A stretch of DNA of 64,000 bases from Synechococcus sp. PCC 7335 (GTDB lineage Bacteria > Cyanobacteriota > Cyanobacteriia > Phormidesmidales > Phormidesmidaceae), in contig NZ_DS989904.1 of the NCBI RefSeq assembly GCF_000155595.1, positions 1 to 64,000 of the forward strand, given 5' to 3'. Every line of letters begins with the position of its first letter. Position 1 is the first letter of the stretch. The position numbers and the translations under genes were made by a program. The notes under the pieces are model-generated. The model saw only the letters and a program-made list of their open reading frames with translations. It ran no database searches and was not told where the DNA came from. Below, piece by piece: positions 16,824-25,084 of this stretch.

Positions 16824-16922
16824 GCTATGAGCCTTAAGTAATGGATGAGGAAGACATAGTCCAACTGTCAGCTACGATCAACAGCTAGCTATTAAAACCG
16901 GCGGATATCGTCTAGGCTTTTA

Positions 16923-17744
16923 TTGACCATTTTAGGTAGACGTGTGACCATTAGCTCAGTTGTCCTTTTATCTATAGCGGGTCTGTTTTCGGGCATTTTA
17001 GCGGGTTTCTTAGGTATCGGTGGCGGTACGTTGTTGGTGCCCGTTTTACTACAGCTTGGGTTTGAAAGCCATGCAGCAACCGCGACTAGCAGCTTAGCGA
17101 TTCTGGTGACTTCTACTACCGGCAGTGCTCAAAATTGGCGGATGGGCTACTTGGACCCTAAGCAGATTTTACTGCTGGGCATACCAGCTGCGATCGCAGG
17201 CTTCTTTGCTGCCTTACTAGTAGATGGTGTGCCTCAATACTGGCAGCTATTTGGGTTTGGCTTGTTGATGCTAAGCAACCTGTACTTGGTATCGCTCAAA
17301 AAAAGAGTCATTCAAAAGGCACAGTCTCGGGAATCTAAAGCGGTGGCAGCTCCAGCGATCACCCCGGGGATAGCTCGGACGATCACTGGAACAATTTCAG
17401 GATTTATGGCAGGGCTATTTGGCGTAGGCGGCGGCGTGATCTTAGTGCCGCTGCAGATTTTGCTGCTAGGTGAAGGTATTAAAACAGCGGTTCGAACTAG
17501 CCTTGGCGTCATCGTCATCACCTCTATTTTTGTCTGTATTGGCCACGCTATCCAAGGCAATATTCGTTTAATTGAGGGGTTACTTCTGGGGCTCGGTGGT
17601 CTAGTCGGTGTGCAAATTAGCACTAGATTCCTGCCGCGACTGAGCGATCGCACCGTGACCCAGCTATTTAGGGCGCTCTTGATTGTGCTTTCTATCTACA
17701 CCTTTTGGAAGGCATGGTCGCTCTACACAGCGGGCATTGCATAA
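16923..17744 (+). CDS. TauE/SafE family permease (sulfite exporter-like)
   Basis: An integral membrane protein of 273 residues with about eight helices in two homologous halves. Each half opens with a Gly-rich repeat: SGILAGFLGIGGGTLLVPVL near residue 23 and SGFMAGLFGVGGGVILVPLQ near residue 155. That duplicated GxxGxGGG signature defines the TauE/SafE (DUF81) family, which moves sulfonates, sulfite or other small anions. The substrate cannot be told from sequence. The frame opens with TTG 16923; GTG 16944 just before the first helix is an alternative. It follows cobQ by 99 bp and converges on the HAD gene. Confidence 0.88.
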   Translation: MTILGRRVTISSVVLLSIAGLFSGILAGFLGIGGGTLLVPVLLQLGFESHAATATSSLAILVTSTTGSAQNWRMGYLDPKQILLLGIPAAIAGFFAALLVDGVPQYWQLFGFGLLMLSNLYLVSLKKRVIQKAQSRESKAVAAPAITPGIARTITGTISGFMAGLFGVGGGVILVPLQILLLGEGIKTAVRTSLGVIVITSIFVCIGHAIQGNIRLIEGLLLGLGGLVGVQISTRFLPRLSDRTVTQLFRALLIVLSIYTFWKAWSLYTAGIA

Positions 17745-17768
17745 AGGCGGCAGTAGTCGGGGCTGACT

Positions 17769-18536
17769 TTATGCTTCGCAAATCTTTCGAGCTAAAGCAA
17801 TGTCAAGATACTGAGCATCACCGACTTCTCCAAAGACAACTTTAAAGGGCTCATCAGGTTCACCGAGATCACTGATGACTAGCGCCGCTTTTGAGAAGTC
17901 TTGAGTGTGCGTGTAGTCATTGACAGTGACGATGGTTTTAAGGCCTGTTTGAGTAGCAGAGAGCAGACCATTGTTAGTATCTTCAAAAGCAAGGCAGTTT
18001 TCGGCTGGTAGGTTCAGATGCGATATGGCGTATTCAAAAACATCAGGAGCAGGCTTTTTGTGAGGAACCATATCACCGGCGGCAATGACTTCAAACCAGT
18101 CTAAGCTTTCTGTGCCAAGCGTACTGGCAAGCAAAGCTTGAACATTAGCGGGTGTTGTTGTTGTTGCGATCGCCAATCTCACGCCCTTTTCTCTAGCCTC
18201 ACTCAGCAATCGTTCTACACCTGGTCGCAAAGGAATCCGTCCCTCTATTGCATACTGCGTGTAGTACTTTGTCTTGGTGGCGTGCAAAGACCGGACGAAT
18301 TCAGTCAAATCAGCAAATCCTTCTGGCAAGACGAAATCGGGTTTGGACTCGATAAAAGCGCGAATTCGCTCCTTACCCCCCGAGACTTCTAGCAGCTCTC
18401 CATAGCGCTCTGTTGACCAGTGCCAATCGAGCCCCGCGTCGACAAAAGCTTGATTAAACGCGGGCCGGTGGCCGTCACGTTCTGTCTCAGCTAGTGTGCC
18501 ATCGACATCGAAGATCAGTGCTTTGAGTTCGGCCAC
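17769..18536 (-). CDS. HAD-family phosphatase, CbbY-like
   Basis: A haloacid dehalogenase-type phosphatase. Motif I DVDGTLAETE is at residues 10-19, an alpha-helical cap (about 20-100) contains the SGGKERI segment, motif II is in LAIATTTTPANV, motif III in HKKPAPDVFEYAI and motif IV in CLAFEDTNNGL. The cap features resemble CbbY, which removes the inhibitor xylulose-1,5-bisphosphate in phototrophs, so that is the likeliest role. GTG 18536 has GGAG seven bases upstream and is preferred to TTG 18557. The gene is divergent from dprA and convergent with the TauE-like gene. Confidence 0.82.
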   Translation of the reverse strand: MAELKALIFDVDGTLAETERDGHRPAFNQAFVDAGLDWHWSTERYGELLEVSGGKERIRAFIESKPDFVLPEGFADLTEFVRSLHATKTKYYTQYAIEGRIPLRPGVERLLSEAREKGVRLAIATTTTPANVQALLASTLGTESLDWFEVIAAGDMVPHKKPAPDVFEYAISHLNLPAENCLAFEDTNNGLLSATQTGLKTIVTVNDYTHTQDFSKAALVISDLGEPDEPFKVVFGEVGDAQYLDIALARKICEA

Positions 18537-18626
18537 GCGGTCGCTCCAATAAAACAAGTCTAGAGTTGATCTTATAGCATCTATAGGACGGGCACCCTAG
18601 GACATAATGCGACTAGGAGAACGGTT

Positions 18627-19862
18627 GTGGCGTCAGAAAGAGCATATTGGCTAGCATGGTCGCAAGTTAAGCATGTAGGACCGGTGACGATCAAGCGGCT
18701 ATGGGAGCACTTTGGCACTCTAGAACTCGCTTGGCAGGCAACCGCCAGTGAGCTGCTAAAGGTCGATGGGATTGGACTGTTGAGCGCTGAGCGAATTGTG
18801 AGCGTGCGATCCAAGCTAAATCCTGAACAGCTACTTGTTGAGCACGAAAAGAAGAACAAAGCTTTTTGGACGCCTGTAGATGCGGATTATCCAGCGCTAC
18901 TATTTGCAATCAACGATCCGCCGCCGGTTCTCTACTATCGTGGCAGCCTGCGACTGAGCGATCTGAATAGATTAACAGTAGGGATAGTGGGAACGCGCCG
19001 ACCTTCTACCTATGGCAAGCGCTGGACGCAAAGGCTGAGTCAGCGGCTATCGCAACAAGGGGCGGTGATCATTTCTGGGTTAGCAGCCGGGATTGATACC
19101 GAAGCACATACAGGCTGTCTGTATCAGCAAGGACTGACGGTGGCAGTGGTAGGAACGGGTGTGGATATCGTCTATCCGGCTCGGAACCAAAGCCTCTATC
19201 AGCAGGTGGTCGAAAATGGCCTAGTAGTCAGCGAATATCCAGATGGGACCGGACCGGACAGAACGCATTTTCCGCAGCGAAATCGGATCATTGCCGGACT
19301 AAGCCGAGCGATTTTGGTAACGGAGGCTCCAGCAAGATCAGGAGCCTTGATCACAGCACGATTGGCAAATGACTATGGTCGGGAGGTGTATGCGCTGCCA
19401 AGCGCGCTGGGCAACGAGCAGGGGGAGGGATGTCTTCGCCTAATCGCTGAAGGAGCGCAGATCATTCTAGGTGAGCAGGTTTTGATGGACACATTGGAAA
19501 AACTACCGGCGGTAGACTCATCCGCAGTTCCTAATCGCACTGTTTCTAGTCAATCAGATCTTCTTAAAAAAACAACCTCTGAAAAAGTCAGTTCTAAAAG
19601 AGATATAGACACCAAGGCTGTAGGAAATTTAGAAACGTCGGAGGCGCTTGAGATCAATTCAACCGACTTAAAGAAAGCTATTTCAGAGCTAACGCCTGTC
19701 CTGGCCAATGTGCTGGAGGCAGTAGCCATCGAGCCGACGATAGTTGACTATATTGTTCAGCAGACTCAGATGGAGACGGGCATCGTGCTTAGTGCACTAT
19801 TCCAGCTAGAGCTATCGGGAATGGTGATTCAGCTACCAGGTATGCAATATCAGCGCGCATAG
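18627..19862 (+). CDS. dprA: DNA processing protein DprA
   Basis: DprA protects incoming single-stranded DNA and loads RecA during natural transformation. The 411-residue product has an N-terminal helix-hairpin-helix region (LLKVDGIGLLSAERIV, about residues 43-58). The Rossmann-like core follows, with VGIVGTRRPSTYGKRW, SGLAAGIDTEAHTGCL, GTGVDIVYPARN and FPQRNRIIAGLS. A polar linker of about 60 residues leads to a C-terminal winged-helix domain (about 345-411). GTG 18627 has AGGAGA eight bases upstream. With the pilMNOQ operon at 54-59 kb this suggests a capacity for DNA uptake. Confidence 0.95.
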   Translation: MASERAYWLAWSQVKHVGPVTIKRLWEHFGTLELAWQATASELLKVDGIGLLSAERIVSVRSKLNPEQLLVEHEKKNKAFWTPVDADYPALLFAINDPPPVLYYRGSLRLSDLNRLTVGIVGTRRPSTYGKRWTQRLSQRLSQQGAVIISGLAAGIDTEAHTGCLYQQGLTVAVVGTGVDIVYPARNQSLYQQVVENGLVVSEYPDGTGPDRTHFPQRNRIIAGLSRAILVTEAPARSGALITARLANDYGREVYALPSALGNEQGEGCLRLIAEGAQIILGEQVLMDTLEKLPAVDSSAVPNRTVSSQSDLLKKTTSEKVSSKRDIDTKAVGNLETSEALEINSTDLKKAISELTPVLANVLEAVAIEPTIVDYIVQQTQMETGIVLSALFQLELSGMVIQLPGMQYQRA

Positions 19863-20140
19863 CTAAAAAACACTATTTTCTTGCGCTACAGCCAAAAGGT
19901 CTATGGAGGTGATCGGCTGTAAATTCAATCAGGTTGTCATTTATCTAGAATCAATGTGTTAGAGAATGACACCGAGCAATTAGCGTAGAGATAGGTTGGC
20001 TAGCATCGCCGTGATTGTTCTCGAAGTGTCTGGAGATGGCAATCAGCACTCGAAGCCTGATATAAAGTCTTGATCGTCTTTGCTTGTTTGATTTGTCCTT
20101 TTCGCTTGTTTGATTTCTTGTCCCTTCTTGGCCTGTCTCA

Positions 20141-21502
20141 ATGGCTTCCGCAATCCGCCGTGCTCGGCCTGCTCTCGATTTCATTCCGCCTAAGTACAGT
20201 CCACTGCTGCGACGCGTGATAGGACCGTTAATGCCTATATGGACTACCTGGCAGACAAACTTAGCTGAAGTAGAATCACATAATGTAGAAACTTTAGCCA
20301 AGCTCTATCACGAGTTTGAGTCAGGAAAAACTCGGTTATTGTTGGCTTTTCGCCATCCGAATCCAACTGATCCTTATGTGCTTAGCCATTTACTCTGGCG
20401 GGATTTGCCACAGACAGCCAAACAAATGGGTGTGCCCGTAGGAACAACGCACGCTCATTTTATCTACGATCGCGGAATTCCGCTGTGGGCCGGTGGCTAC
20501 CTAGGCTGGCTGTTTTCTAGGCTAGGAGGAGTGCCCATTCAAAGAGGTAAGTTGGATCTGCAAGCGCTGAAAACAGCACGAGATCTGTTCGTGAACGGTC
20601 AGTTCCCCCTAGCAGCAGCCCCAGAGGGCGGCAATAATGGTCACAACGAAATTGTCAGCCCGCTAGAGCCAGGAGTTGCCCAGCTAGCGTTCTGGTGTCA
20701 AGAAGATCTCATTGAGCAAGCGCGAGATACTAGCGTAGTAATTTTGCCATTGGGCATTCAATACCGCTATATAGAAGAGCCTTGGCAAGCAGTAGAGTCA
20801 ATGATGAGTCGGCTAGAGGCAGAAAGCGGACTAGAGCCTACGAGCGGGCTAGATCTATACGGACGGCTCTACCGACTAGCAGAGCATTTGCTGACGCTGA
20901 TGGAAGACTATTATCAGGAGTTCTATAGAGTAACGTTCAAGAGGGGGGATGAGTTTACAGAATCGATGGATGCTAACGATTTGCTGGCGACTCGGCTGCG
21001 ATCGCTGATCGATGAAGCCCTCAAAGTAGCAGAGCACTACTTTGGTTTACGCCCGAAAGGCTCAACCATTGACCGCTGTCGTAAGGTAGAACAAGCTGGG
21101 TGGGACCGCATCTTTCGAGGCGAAACAGAAACACTCTCCCCGGTGGAGCTAGGACTTGCCAATCGAGTCGCAGAAGAGGCCGATCTGCGAATGTGGCATA
21201 TGCGCCTAGTTGAAAGCTTTGTCGCTGTCACGGGTCACTATGTCAAAGAGCATCCGAGCGCTGATCGGTTTGCGGAGACCGCTTTGCTGCTAAGAGATAT
21301 GGTGGAGAAAATCAAGCGTAATCAAAACAGTCAGCCGGTCGTGTCAGGGCTGCCGCTAGGACCGCAGAGAGCGATCGCCACCGTTGGCGAACCAATTATG
21401 GTGGGGCCTCTGTTTGCTAGCTATAAGGCAAAAAGACGACAGGCGATCACATCGCTCACAGCGAAGCTGCAAGAACAGATGGAGTCATTGATTCTAACGT
21501 GA
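20141..21502 (+). CDS. 1-acyl-glycerol-3-phosphate acyltransferase-like protein (PlsC domain)
   Basis: A 453-residue protein with a PlsC-type acyltransferase core. The catalytic HxxxxD motif is HPNPTD at residues 72-77, and the substrate-binding motif lies in APEGGNNGHNE (about 166-176). A VILPLGIQYRY strand typical of motif IV follows. The domain covers about residues 55-220. The C-terminal 230 residues are helical (QEFYRVTFKRGDEFTES, FVAVTGHYVKEHP) and do not match an acyltransferase I know. The protein is therefore longer than standard PlsC (about 240). It likely acts on glycerolipid or another acyl acceptor at the membrane. ATG 20141. The 280-bp upstream spacer shows no feature. Confidence 0.82.
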   Translation: MASAIRRARPALDFIPPKYSPLLRRVIGPLMPIWTTWQTNLAEVESHNVETLAKLYHEFESGKTRLLLAFRHPNPTDPYVLSHLLWRDLPQTAKQMGVPVGTTHAHFIYDRGIPLWAGGYLGWLFSRLGGVPIQRGKLDLQALKTARDLFVNGQFPLAAAPEGGNNGHNEIVSPLEPGVAQLAFWCQEDLIEQARDTSVVILPLGIQYRYIEEPWQAVESMMSRLEAESGLEPTSGLDLYGRLYRLAEHLLTLMEDYYQEFYRVTFKRGDEFTESMDANDLLATRLRSLIDEALKVAEHYFGLRPKGSTIDRCRKVEQAGWDRIFRGETETLSPVELGLANRVAEEADLRMWHMRLVESFVAVTGHYVKEHPSADRFAETALLLRDMVEKIKRNQNSQPVVSGLPLGPQRAIATVGEPIMVGPLFASYKAKRRQAITSLTAKLQEQMESLILT

Positions 21503-21592
21503 CTTCATCTATGCTTCGGTGATAGCAATCCTGACCTAGGACTAGAATCCTGAGGTGATCTAGATAATTTATCTTTGGTTCTACAGCTTTAA

Positions 21593-22255
21593 TCACTTAG
21601 CTAAAGGCATCATCTTCTCAGCAATTACCGCGTAAAAAGGATCGCCACCGCCAAGACCCATCATTTGTAGAATAGCGGGCGCTTCTGATTTGTTGATCAC
21701 AGTTTCGATATTGCCAAAACCAGGAACAGACTCAAAGTAGCGCTTCACCAGTTCAACCCGGCTCGCTTCGCTACCGTCTCGCCAAAGTGCGATCGCCTTC
21801 TGATAAAACATTCGATTAGAGAAACTAAAAATTGCGATTCCACCAGGCTTTAGGACGCGATAGACTTCTGCAAACACCTGTTCAGGATACTGAATATATT
21901 GAACAGAAACGGTGTTGATCACCGCGTCAAAAGAACAATCTTCTAAAGGGAGAGTTTGGTTCTCGTTCAGGTTTTGCACAAAATAGTGATCGAGCTGTTT
22001 GTTGCGAGCAAGTTCTTCGGCATTCAGCCCATGTCCTTCAACATAGTCGTAGTCGATATCGCCTGGGAGATGGGAAACCCAGCTGCTCATCATATCGAAA
22101 ACACGGCTATTTGCAGGGATGCGATCGCGATACAGCTTTGTCAACTGAGCAATAAATCCTTCATCGACGTGGGTGACAAATCTAGGCTGTGCGTAAAACA
22201 GGGAATCATCCGAGGGATCGAGTTTGTTTCTTTGTGTGGTTTCTAACAGCATCAA
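21593..22255 (-). CDS. class I SAM-dependent methyltransferase, type 11
   Basis: A 220-residue soluble protein with the methyltransferase type 11 pattern in its centre. Present are FDAVINTVSVQYIQYPEQVF (motif around the catalytic loop), EVYRVLKPGGIAIFSFSNRMF and a preceding acidic VEGHGLNAEEL. The first SAM motif is atypical (VFDMMSSWVSHLP replaces the usual GxGxG), as in a group of plant and cyanobacterial proteins of this type. Substrate unknown. ATG 22255; a second ATG follows immediately. The gene is divergent from the guanidine operon and shares a 366-bp region with it. Whether it is functionally linked to that operon is unknown. Confidence 0.8.
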   Translation of the reverse strand: MMLLETTQRNKLDPSDDSLFYAQPRFVTHVDEGFIAQLTKLYRDRIPANSRVFDMMSSWVSHLPGDIDYDYVEGHGLNAEELARNKQLDHYFVQNLNENQTLPLEDCSFDAVINTVSVQYIQYPEQVFAEVYRVLKPGGIAIFSFSNRMFYQKAIALWRDGSEASRVELVKRYFESVPGFGNIETVINKSEAPAILQMMGLGGGDPFYAVIAEKMMPLAK

Positions 22256-22621
22256 TAAAGGCGTAGGTGAATTCTCTTTTAGTGTAGAGAATTGTGAGTG
22301 GGTCCGCAGCGAATAGAGTGGCTACCAAAGCGATACGTTGAGACTTATTGCAGCGATTGTGGTCCTAGTCCTTTTTTATAGCAATGGTCGGATGCATACT
22401 CTGCGAGAAGGCAAAGCCTACGGTCATTGCTAGACCACTTAGCTCTTCATGCATCAAGGGTTTCAGCCCTAGAAAATGTGTAGAGCTAAGTAGCGAAAAT
22501 TATAGTAGTGTGCATAGAGTGTTCTTTTATCTCTTTTTTAGGATTAGCTGCTTCATAATTGCCTATATCTCTAGCATTTAGACTCTAGCGTTTAGACACA
22601 ATCCCTCCAGGTGACCCTCCT
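22256..22621. promoter_or_regulatory. divergent region between methyltransferase and guanidine operon
   Basis: It must contain promoters for both directions. The middle holds a set of nested inverted repeats (22360-22489) described separately. A T-rich segment lies at 22520-22545. The GTGACC-like purine-poor stretch directly before ATG 22622 offers no strong ribosome site. A 65-codon frame on the plus strand (22384-22581) crosses the hairpins and is not considered a gene. Confidence 0.5.
22360..22489 (+). ncRNA. candidate structured leader of the gdmH operon
   Basis: Several helices are nested or in series. TGGTC (22360-22364) pairs with GACCA (22433-22437), enclosing GCAATG (22381-22386) with CATTGC (22425-22430). 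Inside these AGGC (22409-22412) pairs with GCCT (22416-22419). A second domain has a perfect 8-bp stem, TTAGCTCT (22439-22446) with AGAGCTAA (22482-22489), around an AGGG/CCCT hairpin (22457-22470). The hallmark ACACGG of guanidine-I riboswitches and the ACGR loops of the II class were not found. The element ends 132 bp before gdmH. Pairing is seen; a regulatory role is inference. Confidence 0.4.
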
Positions 22622-23809
22622 ATGACCGATTCCCCTACGTCTCAAAATCCCGATGGATCTTCACGTAGCGAGGCTGACTATGCCCTAGAAAAAGAGGCCA
22701 GGCTACCTTTGACTGGCTGGCAGCAAGAAGTCGATCAGGGTCTGACGTTTGGTTTAGAAGCAGCTGAAAGTATTCGCGATCGCTCCATTCCCACCTTTTC
22801 TAGGGGTGAGCTGCCTCACTATGCTGGTATCACTACTTTTCTCAAAGCACCCTACGTAGAAGATGTCCGTCAGGTTGGAAACTATGATGTCGCTATCGTC
22901 GGCGTACCCCACGATTCTGGTACCACCTACCGTCCCGGTACGCGCTTTGGGCCGCAGGGCATCCGTCGTATCTCGGCGCTGTATACCCCCTACAACTTTG
23001 AGCTAGGTGTCGATTTACGAGAACAGATCACACTGTGCGATGTAGGCGACATTTTCACTATTCCAGCGAACAACGAAAAGTCCTTCGACCAGATCTCTAA
23101 GGGAATTGCCCACATCTTCAGCTCTGGTGCGTTTCCAATTATTCTAGGCGGAGATCATTCCATCGGCTTTCCCACTGTTCGCGGTGTCTGCCGTCACCTA
23201 GGCGATAAGAAAGTAGGCATTATCCACTTTGATCGCCATGTCGATACTCAAGAGACCGATCTAGATGAGCGAATGCATACCTGCCCTTGGTTCCATGCCA
23301 CCAATATGGCGAATGCGCCTGCTAAAAATCTGGTACAGCTAGGCATCGGCGGTTGGCAAGTTCCGCGCCCAGGGGTCAAAGTATGTAGGGAGCGAGCAAC
23401 TAACATCTTGACCGTCACTGACATCACAGAAATGGGGCTAGACGCAGCCGTAGACTTCGCGCTAGAACGGGCAATGGATGGCACCGATTGCGTCTATATC
23501 AGCTTTGATATTGACTGTATTGATGCGGGTTTTGTACCTGGAACAGGCTGGCCTGAGCCGGGTGGTTTACTGCCTCGCGAAGCGCTTTATATGCTAGGCA
23601 AAATTGTCTCGAAAGCGCCCGTTTGCGGCTTAGAAGTTGTTGAAGTATCGCCCCCTTATGATATCAGCGATATCACGTCGCTGATGGCAACTAGAGTCAT
23701 CTGTGATACGATGGCGCACTTGGTGCTTTCGGGCCAACTACCTAGAGCTGGCAAACCAGACTACATTCATGAAGAGGCTGATATGAGCCTTGGCAGTAGC
23801 TGGGAATGA
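22622..23809 (+). CDS. gdmH: guanidine hydrolase GdmH-type ureohydrolase (agmatinase family)
   Basis: Arginase/agmatinase superfamily enzyme of 395 residues. The six metal ligands are present: H179 (GGDHS), D204, H206, D208 (FDRHVD) and D296, D298 (SFDIDCID). It differs from ordinary agmatinase by an N-terminal extension of about 80 residues, by FDRH instead of FDAH, and by the segment DAGFVPGTGWPEPGG. These features, and the HypA/HypB and ABC genes that follow in the order known from Synechocystis sll1077-sll1082, match the nickel-dependent guanidine hydrolase that yields urea and ammonia. Older annotation would read agmatinase (speB). ATG 22622 is clear. It is the first gene of the operon; a 42-bp gap leads to the next. 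Confidence 0.88.
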   Translation: MTDSPTSQNPDGSSRSEADYALEKEARLPLTGWQQEVDQGLTFGLEAAESIRDRSIPTFSRGELPHYAGITTFLKAPYVEDVRQVGNYDVAIVGVPHDSGTTYRPGTRFGPQGIRRISALYTPYNFELGVDLREQITLCDVGDIFTIPANNEKSFDQISKGIAHIFSSGAFPIILGGDHSIGFPTVRGVCRHLGDKKVGIIHFDRHVDTQETDLDERMHTCPWFHATNMANAPAKNLVQLGIGGWQVPRPGVKVCRERATNILTVTDITEMGLDAAVDFALERAMDGTDCVYISFDIDCIDAGFVPGTGWPEPGGLLPREALYMLGKIVSKAPVCGLEVVEVSPPYDISDITSLMATRVICDTMAHLVLSGQLPRAGKPDYIHEEADMSLGSSWE

Positions 23810-23851
23810 GCAGTCAAGAAAGCAGCAAACTCATGGCGGTTTGAGTAGATC

Positions 23852-24202
23852 ATGCATGAAACCGATATGACCAAAGCGCTCATCTTTACTGTTAAAGGTT
23901 GGCTAGCTGAGCAACCTGGGCATCCAGCTGTTGAACGAGTGCATCTAACAGTAGGTGAGTTCACTTGTGTAGAGCCGGTTAGTCTGAAGTTTGCGTTTGA
24001 GGCGCAAACGCAAGGGACGTTTTTGGACGGTGTGGAACTGGTGATTGACGAAACTCCCTTGATCGCATTTTGTCATCGGTGTCAGCACGAGTACAGGCCG
24101 CAGATAGGATTGCAATATGCTTGTCCATCTTGCCAATCGCCGATGGATGATATTCGTTCTGGGCGAGAACTAAAGATTGGTCGGGTAGAGTTTTCCGTTT
24201 AG
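23852..24202 (+). CDS. hypA: HypA-like nickel chaperone (guanidine hydrolase accessory)
   Basis: A 116-residue HypA-family protein. The N-terminal nickel-binding start MHE is intact. The zinc site is C74-x2-C77 and C91-x2-C94 (FCHRCQ, YACPSCQ). VERVHLTVGEFTCVEP and LKFAFEAQTQGT are typical of the core. HypA normally helps HypB insert nickel in NiFe hydrogenase, but no hydrogenase genes are here. Its place between gdmH and hypB suggests it matures the nickel centre of the guanidine hydrolase, as reported for Sll1078 (GhaA). ATG 23852 is required by the MHE motif. Confidence 0.9.
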   Translation: MHETDMTKALIFTVKGWLAEQPGHPAVERVHLTVGEFTCVEPVSLKFAFEAQTQGTFLDGVELVIDETPLIAFCHRCQHEYRPQIGLQYACPSCQSPMDDIRSGRELKIGRVEFSV

Positions 24203-24226
24203 AGCCGTTTAGAGAAAAGTAACCGT

Positions 24227-24931
24227 ATGCATCAGACATTTGACGCCGCTTTAGAGCTAAATTTGCTTCATGCCAATCAGCACGGGGCCGACCAAAATCG
24301 CGATCGCCTAAACGCATGGGGCATCACCTGCCTCAACTTGATGAGTTCTCCAGGATCAGGCAAAACTCAGCTACTAGAACAGACATTGAAGCTGCTACAG
24401 GCTGAACTGCGAATGGCGGTGATAGAAGGAGATATGACCACTCAGCTAGATGCCGATCGGCTGCGCCAGCACAACGTGCCGGTGATCGCCATCAATACAG
24501 GCCGGGCTTGCCACCTAGACTCCAAGATGGTTGCCGGTGGGCTGCATCAGTTTTCTCATGAACAGCAGCCTGAAAAATTTGACCTAATGTTTGTTGAGAA
24601 CGTAGGTAACCTGGTGTGCCCTGCCGAGTTTGAAGTAGGAGAGCATGCCAAAGTTGCGCTGCTAAGCATCACAGAGGGTGAAGACAAGCCGCTTAAGTAT
24701 CCCATTATGTTCCGAGAGGCGGACTGTCTATTGATTGCGAAGACAGATCTAGCCCCCTATCTAGATGTTGACATCCAAAAAATCGTCAAAAATGTACGTC
24801 AGCTAAATTCTAAGGTAGTCATTATCCCGGTTTCAGCTAAGACAGGAGAAGGGTTGGATGTATGGTGTGACTGGATCAAACAGTGCATTGTCAATCAGAA
24901 TCATACTTCTAAAAGCGTAGCCGCACGATAG
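24227..24931 (+). CDS. hypB: HypB-like GTPase, nickel insertion (guanidine hydrolase accessory)
   Basis: A G3E-family GTPase of 234 residues. The P-loop is SPGSGKT (residues 41-47), then [12 protein letters not shown], a Cys-His pair in [11 protein letters not shown] (the metal site between subunits), [13 protein letters not shown] and a base-recognition segment AKTDLAP. It lacks the His-rich N-terminal nickel store of some HypB proteins. It starts 24 bp after hypA. The likely client is the adjacent GdmH-type enzyme rather than hydrogenase, as for Sll1079 (GhaB) of Synechocystis. A 153-bp gap precedes the transporter genes. Confidence 0.92.
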   Translation: MHQTFDAALELNLLHANQHGADQNRDRLNAWGITCLNLMSSPGSGKTQLLEQTLKLLQAELRMAVIEGDMTTQLDADRLRQHNVPVIAINTGRACHLDSKMVAGGLHQFSHEQQPEKFDLMFVENVGNLVCPAEFEVGEHAKVALLSITEGEDKPLKYPIMFREADCLLIAKTDLAPYLDVDIQKIVKNVRQLNSKVVIIPVSAKTGEGLDVWCDWIKQCIVNQNHTSKSVAAR

Positions 24932-25084
24932 GCTAACGCCTTCTACCCAAGCGCTACGGAACATACCTTGGTACTTAGCAGTTTGATAGTCAGTAAGTAA
25001 CTGGTAGCATTCGCTACCATGCGTGGTTGCGTTTTTCGGCACCATACATCGCTGTACTTTCAATTTCTTGCCTTACGTTTTTAT

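Noticed and set aside
22384-22581. 65-codon plus-strand frame before gdmH
   Set aside because: Crosses the inverted repeats, has no ribosome site and no recognised sequence; the RNA or DNA structure explains the region better.
22256-22621. Guanidine-I (ykkC) or mini-ykkC riboswitch
   Set aside because: The ACACGG core and the paired ACGR loops were looked for and not found.
23852-24931. Hydrogenase maturation genes
   Set aside because: HypA and HypB homologues are flanked by gdmH and its transporter; no hydrogenase subunits, hypC, hypD, hypE or hypF occur in the window.
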